NCBI GenBank assembly: GCA_023417165.1
Contig: JAEZGD010000283.1
Location: forward strand, 1-6,765
Length of the DNA stretch: 6,765 bases
Source of the DNA: Planctomycetota bacterium
Lineage (GTDB): Bacteria > Planctomycetota > Planctomycetia > Pirellulales > Pirellulaceae
Direction of reading: 5' to 3'
Below, piece after piece: positions 1-6,573 of this stretch (position 1 is the stretch's first letter; the number at the start of each line of letters is the position of its first letter). The notes below the pieces were generated by a model, which had not been told where the DNA came from, did not search any database, and saw nothing but the letters and a program-made list of their open reading frames with translations. A program made the translations under genes and the position numbers.

Positions 1-3000
1 CAACGACGCTGGTGCTCAAGAGCGATCTGGATATCGTCGTCAAAAGCTCGCGCGATGAAGTGTTCGTCTTTGCCCAGAATCTGAAAACCGGTAAGCCGTG
101 GGGCGGCGCACGTGTGCTAATCTCGAACGGCAACCAGGTCTTTGCCGAAGAGAAAACCGGCGACGACGGCGTCTTTCACAAGAGCTATCAAGAGCTGGCG
201 GCCAGCGAAGATGTGCGTGTGTTTGCCATCAGCGACCAGCATACGGCATCGAACCAGGTAAGTCTCAGCGGCGTCGGCGTCAGCACCGGCCTGACCAATA
301 CCGGCTATATCTACACCGATCGTCCTGCTTACAGGGCAGGGCAGATGGTGCATGTACGCGGCGTGCTGCGCAAGGTTGATGGCGACCGCTATACCGTCGC
401 CGTGGGCAAGAAGTATCGCTGCGAAGTCTTCGACGTTCGCAATCGCCTGGTGCACGACACCGAAGTCACACTCTCGGCGTTTGGCAGCTTTCACGATCGC
501 TTTACCTTGCCGGTCGGCATGCCGCAAGGCGAATATCGCATTGTGGTGCACGATCAGGACCACGAGAACTACGCCGGCACGTTCATCGTGCACGAATACC
601 AGCTCGAACCTGTCCGCCTGGAAGTAGTTACCGACCGCGCGATCTTCTACCGCGGCGAAGAGATTAGCGGCAAGATTCGCGCGTCGTATTACTATGGCGC
701 GCCGCTGGCTGGCAAAGAGCTGCGTTATCGTCTGGGCGATGGCCGGATCGAAACAGCCACCACCAACGACCAAGGCGAAGTCAGCTTTAAACTGCCAACC
801 CGCGAGTTTCGCGAAGCGCAGCCGCTGGCGCTGATTGTGGAACTGCCGGAGCGCAACCTGTCGACCGCGCGTACGTTCTTCGTCGCGACGCAAGGCTTCT
901 CGCTCGATGCCACCACAGTTCGCCCGCTGTACCTGGCTGGCGAGACCTTTGAGGTGACGCTCTCGGCCAAGGATGCCGAGCAAAAGCCGCTCGCGCAGAA
1001 GCTGTCGTTGCAAGTTCTGCGGCAAACACAGGTCGATGGTCGCACCGGCGAGGTCGAAGTCCAAAAGCACGAACTGACAACCGACGCCAAGACCGGCAAA
1101 GTGCGTCACACGCTGCGACTCGACGATGGCGGCACGTATGTGCTGCGCGTCAGCGGCGTCGATCGCTTTCATAACACGATTTCTCACGACGCCACCGTCA
1201 CCATCTCGGACGATCAAGACGCGACGCGGCTGCGCATCCTCGCCGATCAGCATACGTTCCGCGTCGGCGACACCGCTGGCGTGGTGCTGCATTGGCGCGA
1301 TGAACCGGCGCTCGCGCTAGTGACGCTGCAAGGTGCAAAGATCCTCGACTACAAGTTGGTGCAGCTCAAACGGGGCGCCAACAAGCTCGATCTGCCGCTG
1401 GCCGCGCACCTGGCGCCGACCTTTGAACTGGCCGTCGCGGTAATGACCGACGCGCGCCCCGATCCCCAAGCGAAGCCCGATGCCGACGGCAATTTGCCCG
1501 TGGTCCGGCGTTTTCATGAGGCCGCCAGTCCGTTCGCCGTCGAGCGTGACCTGCGTGTCAAGCTCACGTACAAGCGCGCTGGCGGCAAAGAAGGCCCGCC
1601 GCTGCCTGGCGAGGACCTGGAAGTCACGCTCGAAACGACCGATCCGCAAGGCAAGCCGCTGGCGGCCGAACTGAGCCTGGCGCTGATCGAGCAATCGCTG
1701 CTGGAGCGTTTTCCGTGGCAGATCGCCGCGATCAGCGACTTCTTCCGCGACGCGCCGCGGCAAGCGGCCATGCGCACCACCAGCAGTGTGACGTTTGCGT
1801 ACCATCCCACGACACGCCCCATCAATCCCCAACTGCTGGCCGAAGCCGATCGCCTGCAAATTGCCGCCGAAGAAGAAAAGCGGCGTCTGGCATTGGCGCA
1901 GGTCGCCAACGCCGATTTCGACGCACTAATGGATATCCCAACGCCAACGCCAGCGCCACTCGCGGCGATGGCAGAGGATCTAACGGCCGAGTCCTTCAAT
2001 ACTCCCTATCCGCCCGAGGGAGCGGCTCTCTTAGAAGCGGAGTATGGCAGCATGGGCGGCGGTGGCCTTGGTGGTCGCGGCCAGTTTCGTCGAAAGGACC
2101 GTGGATTCCTCGGCGATCCGTTCGGCGTTATCGCAGATGCCGAGAAGCAAGCCGGCGCTGACGAAAAGCGGCAATCAGAACTGCAACTGGGAATCCGTGG
2201 CGAGGCGCGGCAGTACTTCAGCAAAGACAAAGCGACATGGAATGACCTGAGCTATTACAACTTTTCGGCGCACGATCAGAATGCCAACGGCGAGATGATT
2301 CGCCAACTGCATGCCAATAACCTGGGCGATGTGCGCGTGCTGCTCACCGATGGCAGTTCGACCACGCTCAACCTGCAAACGCAGCTTGGCCGTCGTTTAA
2401 CCGAAGACCAGCTCGCACGATTCGTCATCGACCTCAAGCAAGAAGGCGCAGTGCTGTTGCCGGCGCAAATGCTACACGAAACCGGCTATTGGAATCCGGC
2501 GATCGTCACCGACGACAAGGGCATCGCGAAGCTCACGCTGACGCTGCCCGAGCGTTCGACCGCCTGGACGCTGCAAGCCCGCGGCATCACAGTCGAAACG
2601 CTGGCTGGCGAAGCCGAAACGCAGTTCGCCACGAAGAAAGAGTTGTTTGGCGAGCTGAAACTGCCGCTGGCGTTCACCTCGGGTGACAAAGCCCAAATTG
2701 GCGTCAGCGTGCACAACGAGAAGCTCGACAAAGGCGAGATTACCGTCACGCTGAAGACCACGCTCGGCGCCAAGAGCACCACGCAAACCCAAACGCTCAA
2801 GATCGAAAAGCCCGGCATCATCGATGTCAACTTTGCCCAAGAGATCAAGCTCACAGACGACTCGCCGCAGCCCGATGGGCCCACGGCTCAGGCCGAGTTC
2901 GAACTGACCATTACCGCTGGCGAGCAAACCGACACGCTCGCGCGCACCGCATGGGTGCATCCTAACGGCGTGCCGGTCTATAGCATTCGCGGCGGTTCCG

Positions 3001-6000
3001 CCCAAGGCGACGCCACCGTATCGGTCGGTTCGCCCCCTGGCATGAAGCTGCAATCGCCGCGGCTGCAAGTGCTGCTGGGACCCAATGTCGAGCAAAGTCT
3101 GCTCGATTCGCTGTTCGCGCCGCCGACGTGGTGCCAACTGACGAGCGCTCAACTGGCGGCCAGCGCCGATACCGCTGCAAGCGATTTGATGGCGGCTTTG
3201 GCATTACAAGCGCTTGTTGGCAAATCGCGCGAAGCAGGCCATCCGCAAGCGGCTGAAATCGACGCGCGCATCCGCAGCACCATCAGCCTGCTGGTTGCTT
3301 CGCAGTGCGAGGACGGCGGCTGGGCGTGGGGCGGCAAGGCCGAGGTAGGCCATGTCTACACGACCGCGCGGGTGGTCTGGGCGCTCAGCCTGGCCAAGCA
3401 AGCCGGTTATCGCGTCGGCGACGAACACGCGAAAGCGGTGACGTTCCTGCAAAACCAAATCACCGCCGCGGCGGCCACCGACTACGAGACCCGCGCTGTG
3501 CTGCTGCACGCGCTTACGGTCGCCGGTCGGCCCGATGTGACGCTGGTGAACCAGCTTTATCGCAATCGCCAAAGCCTCTCGTCGGCCGCGATCGCCCACT
3601 TGTCGCTAACGTTCCTGGCCATGGATCGCAAGCAAACCGCGGCCGAGGTGCTCGCGCTGCTCGACAAGCGCAATCTCGATGCGCCCGAAACCACGCCCGG
3701 TAAGCTGGCTTGGAATCAATCGCCGGCCGAACTGCGGGCGCTTGTGGCGCTCGCACTCGAACAGCTTTCGCCCACCGATGCCAAGCTCGCGACGCAAATC
3801 GATTGGCTGCTGGCGCATCGCGTCGGCCATCGCTGGTCGCCTGACAAGGCCACCGGCCCCGCCATGCTCGCGCTCGGCAAGTGGTTCGCGCGTACCAAGT
3901 TCGCCAGCGAACGGTACAAGCTCACCATTTACGTCAACGATCTGTTAGCCAAAGAGGTGGAGATCACGCCGCAAACGCGGACGCAAACCATCGATATCGA
4001 TACGAAACTGCTCAAGCTTGAAAAGCCCGAGCAGACTGTCCGCTTCGAACTGAACGGACGCGGGCGTTACACGTACCAGTGCGTGTGGGGCGGTTTCGTG
4101 CCGAGCGACAAGCTCGTCAGCACTACGCCAGCGTGGAAAGTCGAGCGATTCTACTCGCCTGCGCCGCGGGAACTGTTCGGCCGCAGTGTTCCGCGCGGCT
4201 TCGATGTGATCGCCGGTTCGGTACAAACATTCCGCAACGATCTGCATCAACTTCCCGTCGCCAAGCGCGGCCAGGTCGAACTGCGTCTCTCGCGGCCAGG
4301 CCTGACGGTGCAAACCGCCGATCACGAACTCGAATACCTCGTTGTGACCGAGCCGATTCCGGCCGGTACTGCGGTGATCGAAAACTCCATCTCCGGCACG
4401 TTCGAACGCTATGAAATCGGCGCCGGCGAAATCACGTTCTACATCGGCGCGCGGCGTGATGTCGGCACGATCCGCTACGATCTGCACGGCTACTTGCCGG
4501 GCGAGTATCGCACGACGCCGACCATCGTGCGCAACGCCTATCGCCCCGACCAGATGGCAGTTAGCCAGCCGAAAGATCTGACGATTCTGGCGCTCGGTGC
4601 CGCTTCGCCTGACAAGTATCGCCTGACGCCGCGCGAACTGTTCGAGCTCGGCCAAATGCACTTTAACGCCGGGCAACTCGCGCAGGCCGCGCCTTACTTG
4701 CACGAACTGTACACCCAGTGGAATCTCGGCGGCGACTACTACAAAGAAACCGTGCGGATGCTGCTGGATGTCAACCTCGCGCAGAACAAGCCCGCCGAGG
4801 TGGTCAAGTATTTCGAGATCATCATCGAGAAGTTCCCCGATGTGGAACTCTCGTTCGACAAGTTCATGCAAGCGGGCGAAGCCTATCACAAGGTGGGCGA
4901 ATACGAACGCAGTTACCTTGTCTTCCGCGCGGTGATCGAAGCCAGCTTCCTGCGTGAAAGCCGCGTCGCCGGCTTCCTGCAAGAACAAGGCGAGTTCCTC
5001 CGCAGTGTCGATGTGATGTCGAAACTGCTGGCCGAGTATCCGACCGAACCCTACGTCGCCGCGGCCAGCTACGCACTCGCGCAAACCATTTATGCCTATG
5101 CTCCTCAAGCAGCCGGCGATACCAAACTGCGTGAGAAGCATGTCACGCGCATCGACCTGATTCAGCAGGCGCGTCAGCGGCTTGATCGCTTTTTGACCGA
5201 GCATCCCGATGACCCAGCGGCCGACGAGGCTTCGTTCTCGCTGGCCAACACGCTGCTCGATATGGAACTCTACGAGCAGGCGATCGAGCGCGCGACGCGG
5301 TTCGCAGTGCGTTATCCCACCAGCAACTTCCTCGACAGCTTCTGGTACATCATCGGCTTCTCGCACTACGCCCGCGGCGAGCACGAACAGGCGCTCGCCA
5401 TGTGCGAGAAAGTCGCCAATGCCACGCGCACCGACGAAGCCACCGGTCGCAAGGTCGAAAGCCCCAACAAGTGGCGTGCGATCTATATCCTCGGCCAGAT
5501 TCATCACAGCCTGGGCGAGGCCGAGAAAGCCATCGCCTATTACACGCAGGTCAACGAACGCTTCGAAGACGCGCGCGAAGCGATTGAATTCTTCACGCGC
5601 AAGTCGATTCAGTTGCCGGAAGTCACCACGCAAAAGCCTGGCGAGGCCGCGCCGCTGGAGTTGAAGTATCGCAACGTCGCCGCAGTCGACATCACGGTCT
5701 ATCGCATCGACCTGATGAAATTCAGCCTGCTGCGCCGCAGCCTGGCCGAGATCACACAGATCAACCTTGCCGGCATCCAGCCTTCACATACCGAGACGAT
5801 CAAGCTTGGCAACGGGCAAGACTTCCGCGAGAAGACGGCGCAGCTCAACCTGCCGCTGAAGCAGGAAGGAGCTTACCTGGTCGTCGCGCGTGGCGAGAAC
5901 TTGCACGCCAGCGGCATGGTGGTGGTCTCGCCGCTGGTGCTCGAGATTCAGGAAGAAGTCACCGCCGGGCGGGTGCGCACGACGGTCCGCGATGTCACGA

Positions 6001-6383
6001 CCGATCGCTACGTACCCGGCGTGCATGTGAAGACGATCGGCAACCGCAATAGCGACTTTGTCAGCGGCGAAACCGATCTGCGCGGCATTCATATCGCCGA
6101 CGGCATTCAAGGCGTCGCCATGGTCATCGCCCAGGCGGACAACGGTCGCTATGCGTTTTATCGCGGTCAGCGCGATCTGGGTCCGCCCCCTGCGGCTCCG
6201 GATCTGCCGGCCCCCGCGCCCGCGGAAAAGCCGGCGCCCAGGAGTGGCAAAGATGCGCTATTGGATGATTTGCGAGGCTCCAACGAGTCGATCCAACTTG
6301 AACGCAAGAAGGAACTGCAAGGCGTCTACGACAACAGCATCCAAGGCGGCTTCGGCGGCGGCCTCGGCGGCGGCGTGTTTTAA
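1..6383 (+). CDS. Alpha-2-macroglobulin family protein with TPR region and C-terminal MG module (5' partial)
   Basis: This is a very large envelope protein of the bacterial alpha-2-macroglobulin family, with at least 2126 codons in the window and a TAA stop at 6381-6383. The frame is open to the left edge (ACG ACG CTG before the GTG at 12). The first residues are already inside a beta-domain and show no signal peptide, so the true start lies upstream. Numbering from the GTG at 12, the segments are: MG-type domain 1-90 (TGKPWGGARV); MG2/A2M_N-like 99-200 (YIYTDRPAYRAGQ); further MG domains 200-400; bait-region/MG core 407-595; low-complexity insertion about 597-735; A2M domain about 815-965 (HETGYWNPAIVTDDKG); alpha/alpha-toroid about 1005-1285 (CEDGGWAWGG); MG10-like 1300-1525; TPR-like hairpins 1532-1877; second MG module 1882-2055; Pro-rich and Gly-rich tail. 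The thioester motif CxEQ is missing. The family call is secure. Protease-trap function is inferred from the family and is doubtful here. No frameshift is seen. Confidence 0.93.
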   Translation, partial: TTLVLKSDLDIVVKSSRDEVFVFAQNLKTGKPWGGARVLISNGNQVFAEEKTGDDGVFHKSYQELAASEDVRVFAISDQHTASNQVSLSGVGVSTGLTNTGYIYTDRPAYRAGQMVHVRGVLRKVDGDRYTVAVGKKYRCEVFDVRNRLVHDTEVTLSAFGSFHDRFTLPVGMPQGEYRIVVHDQDHENYAGTFIVHEYQLEPVRLEVVTDRAIFYRGEEISGKIRASYYYGAPLAGKELRYRLGDGRIETATTNDQGEVSFKLPTREFREAQPLALIVELPERNLSTARTFFVATQGFSLDATTVRPLYLAGETFEVTLSAKDAEQKPLAQKLSLQVLRQTQVDGRTGEVEVQKHELTTDAKTGKVRHTLRLDDGGTYVLRVSGVDRFHNTISHDATVTISDDQDATRLRILADQHTFRVGDTAGVVLHWRDEPALALVTLQGAKILDYKLVQLKRGANKLDLPLAAHLAPTFELAVAVMTDARPDPQAKPDADGNLPVVRRFHEAASPFAVERDLRVKLTYKRAGGKEGPPLPGEDLEVTLETTDPQGKPLAAELSLALIEQSLLERFPWQIAAISDFFRDAPRQAAMRTTSSVTFAYHPTTRPINPQLLAEADRLQIAAEEEKRRLALAQVANADFDALMDIPTPTPAPLAAMAEDLTAESFNTPYPPEGAALLEAEYGSMGGGGLGGRGQFRRKDRGFLGDPFGVIADAEKQAGADEKRQSELQLGIRGEARQYFSKDKATWNDLSYYNFSAHDQNANGEMIRQLHANNLGDVRVLLTDGSSTTLNLQTQLGRRLTEDQLARFVIDLKQEGAVLLPAQMLHETGYWNPAIVTDDKGIAKLTLTLPERSTAWTLQARGITVETLAGEAETQFATKKELFGELKLPLAFTSGDKAQIGVSVHNEKLDKGEITVTLKTTLGAKSTTQTQTLKIEKPGIIDVNFAQEIKLTDDSPQPDGPTAQAEFELTITAGEQTDTLARTAWVHPNGVPVYSIRGGSAQGDATVSVGSPPGMKLQSPRLQVLLGPNVEQSLLDSLFAPPTWCQLTSAQLAASADTAASDLMAALALQALVGKSREAGHPQAAEIDARIRSTISLLVASQCEDGGWAWGGKAEVGHVYTTARVVWALSLAKQAGYRVGDEHAKAVTFLQNQITAAAATDYETRAVLLHALTVAGRPDVTLVNQLYRNRQSLSSAAIAHLSLTFLAMDRKQTAAEVLALLDKRNLDAPETTPGKLAWNQSPAELRALVALALEQLSPTDAKLATQIDWLLAHRVGHRWSPDKATGPAMLALGKWFARTKFASERYKLTIYVNDLLAKEVEITPQTRTQTIDIDTKLLKLEKPEQTVRFELNGRGRYTYQCVWGGFVPSDKLVSTTPAWKVERFYSPAPRELFGRSVPRGFDVIAGSVQTFRNDLHQLPVAKRGQVELRLSRPGLTVQTADHELEYLVVTEPIPAGTAVIENSISGTFERYEIGAGEITFYIGARRDVGTIRYDLHGYLPGEYRTTPTIVRNAYRPDQMAVSQPKDLTILALGAASPDKYRLTPRELFELGQMHFNAGQLAQAAPYLHELYTQWNLGGDYYKETVRMLLDVNLAQNKPAEVVKYFEIIIEKFPDVELSFDKFMQAGEAYHKVGEYERSYLVFRAVIEASFLRESRVAGFLQEQGEFLRSVDVMSKLLAEYPTEPYVAAASYALAQTIYAYAPQAAGDTKLREKHVTRIDLIQQARQRLDRFLTEHPDDPAADEASFSLANTLLDMELYEQAIERATRFAVRYPTSNFLDSFWYIIGFSHYARGEHEQALAMCEKVANATRTDEATGRKVESPNKWRAIYILGQIHHSLGEAEKAIAYYTQVNERFEDAREAIEFFTRKSIQLPEVTTQKPGEAAPLELKYRNVAAVDITVYRIDLMKFSLLRRSLAEITQINLAGIQPSHTETIKLGNGQDFREKTAQLNLPLKQEGAYLVVARGENLHASGMVVVSPLVLEIQEEVTAGRVRTTVRDVTTDRYVPGVHVKTIGNRNSDFVSGETDLRGIHIADGIQGVAMVIAQADNGRYAFYRGQRDLGPPPAAPDLPAPAPAEKPAPRSGKDALLDDLRGSNESIQLERKKELQGVYDNSIQGGFGGGLGGGVF
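1791..2216 (+). other. Low-complexity insertion in the bait/MG6 part of the A2M protein
   Basis: After the MG6-like strand AELSLALIEQSLLERF and the conserved stretch around RTTSSVTFAYH, the protein runs into about 140 residues that do not look like a beta-domain. First comes a charged, probably helical stretch rich in E, K, R and A (around EAADRLQIAAEEEKRR-type composition, nt 1836-1910). A Pro/Thr segment PTPTPAP follows near 1938-1958, then an acidic segment, then a glycine cluster GSMGGGGLGGRGQ (2046-2084), followed directly by the basic stretch FRRKDRG. An exposed flexible loop with basic residues is what a protease bait would look like. That role is inferred from position and composition only. 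Confidence 0.6.
3018..3870 (+). other. Thioester-domain-like alpha/alpha-toroid lacking the CxEQ motif
   Basis: This part of the A2M protein matches the helical toroid that carries the internal thioester in A2M and complement proteins. It has the repeated helices, the CEDGGWAWGG turn (about 3303-3335), and a following TTARVVWAL helix. Where family members usually read YPYGC-x-EQ, this protein reads PPTWCQLTSAQL, with its Cys codon at 3132-3134. The cysteine is kept, but the residue three places later is Thr instead of Gln and there is no Glu-Gln pair. A VEQ lies 18 residues earlier (after GPN) but has no cysteine. The canonical Cys-Gln thioester therefore cannot form. Thioester-less A2Ms are known in bacteria (the YfaS type), so this is probably a functional variant and not decay. 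Confidence 0.75.
4605..5640 (+). other. TPR-like helical repeat region inside the A2M protein
   Basis: Directly after the MG10-like domain the protein switches from beta-rich to helical sequence of about 345 residues. It can be read as roughly eight TPR-like hairpins. Clear units begin near ELFELGQMHFNAGQLAQA, KFMQAGEAYHKVGEYERS, ASFSLANTLLDMELYEQA, SFWYIIGFSHYARGEHEQA and RAIYILGQIHHSLGEAEKA. These show the usual small residue at position 8, G/A at 20 and A near 27. Several hairpins end in the P-like turn typical of bacterial TPRs (KFPD, EYPTEP, EHPDDP, RYPTS). TPRs bind peptides or proteins, so this suggests a docking surface attached to the A2M body. The partner is unknown. Confidence 0.8.
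5655..6176 (+). other. Second macroglobulin-like beta module at the C-terminus
   Basis: After the TPR region the sequence returns to beta-rich MG style. LKYRNVAAVDITVYRIDL resembles the first MG strands of bacterial A2Ms. A GAYLVVARG strand follows, then SPLVLEIQEEV, an RVRTTVRDVTTDRYVPGVHV strand pair and GETDLRGIHIADG. The last part lines up, without gaps in the second strand pair, with the protein's own N-terminal piece at 33-150 (VFVFAQNLKTGKPWGGARV, then TGDDGV). Identity is low, so this is shared fold and motif order, not a recent duplication. The likely role is a structural or binding domain outside the cytoplasm. Confidence 0.6.
6180..6380 (+). other. Pro/Ala-rich linker and Gly-rich C-terminal tail of the A2M protein
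   Basis: The last 67 residues are low complexity. A Pro/Ala segment (GPPPAAPDLPAPAPAEKPAP, 6180-6239) leads to a charged, probably helical stretch containing LERKKELQGVYDNS. The protein then ends in GGFGGGLGGGVF (6345-6380). The Gly-rich end resembles the internal GGGGLGGRG cluster near 2055-2081. No transmembrane helix, LPxTG motif or PEP-CTERM anchor is visible. Confidence 0.7.
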
Positions 6384-6394
6384 GTCGTCTTTGC

Positions 6395-6543
6395 TTACTA
6401 GCCCGCAGCGCCAGCAAGGGAAGAGGTATGCCCGCGCCCAATTGTCGCCGCGAGTCCTTGTCGAGCACGAGACTCGCGCGGCCCCTACGGCGGCCATTGG
6501 GTTCTTTCCTAGCTCTTCGCTCACTGGCGCGTCGGGCTAGTAA
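6395..6543. repeat. 149-bp imperfect inverted-repeat element (REP/MITE-like)
   Basis: The arms 6395-6425 and 6513-6543 are reverse complements at 26 of 31 positions. The outer 11 bases (TTACTAGCCCG on the left; CGGGCTAGTAA on the right) match at all positions except the innermost, and the GCGCCAG/CTGGCGC core also matches. The interior continues the pairing: CCCAAT (6437-6442) with ATTGGG (6496-6501), and a central stem at 6449-6478. The whole unit could fold into one long interrupted hairpin. It encodes nothing convincing. From memory, arms of the type AGCCCG-x-GCGCCAGC recur between genes in planctomycete genomes, so a dispersed, non-autonomous repeat is likely. No clear target-site duplication flanks it. 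Confidence 0.7.
6449..6478. repeat. Central hairpin of the inverted-repeat element
   Basis: CGCGAGTC (6449-6456) and GACTCGCG (6471-6478) form a perfect 8-bp stem around a 14-base loop. Inside the loop TCG and CGA could add three more pairs. No run of T follows on either strand, so it does not look like a classical intrinsic terminator, although the whole structure could still slow or end transcription of the upstream gene. Confidence 0.6.
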
Positions 6544-6573
6544 AGTGCCGGGGCGTCCGCGTACAACAAGAGG

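Larger units (their letters stand above)
6384..6573. other. Intergenic region between the A2M gene and the downstream membrane-protein gene
   Basis: This 190-base gap holds 11 bases after the stop codon, the 149-bp inverted repeat, and then only 30 bases before the next start codon. I see no convincing sigma-70 promoter in the final 30 bases. The downstream gene must be read through from upstream, or use a promoter within the repeat or of a type I cannot recognise. Confidence 0.6.

Noticed and set aside
12..14. GTG as the real start of the A2M gene
   Set aside because: The frame stays open upstream to the window edge. The residues after it are mid-domain with no signal peptide, and the C-terminal MG module shows that more sequence normally precedes this point.
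117..1292. Minus-strand open frame of 391 codons
   Set aside because: It is antisense to well-matched MG domains, its product is unrecognisable, and it looks like a codon-bias shadow. The same applies to 2472-3152 and 1317-1859.
3087..3098. VEQ (after GPN) as a thioester motif
   Set aside because: It has no cysteine before it and lies about 18 residues upstream of the position that aligns with the family motif.
3945..5633. Long open frame of 562 codons on the minus strand
   Set aside because: It lies wholly inside the A2M gene, antisense to the TPR and MG10 regions. Its translation has no recognisable domain and a composition typical of antisense frames in GC-rich coding DNA.
6449..6510. 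Intrinsic terminator
   Set aside because: The hairpin is strong but no T-tract follows on the + strand (GCGGCCCC comes next), so I do not call a classical terminator.
6058..6540. Plus-strand frame running from the end of the A2M gene through the intergenic repeat
   Set aside because: It is an out-of-frame shadow (Arg/Ser/Ala-rich) that overlaps the true frame and then translates the inverted repeat. There is no domain or start signal.
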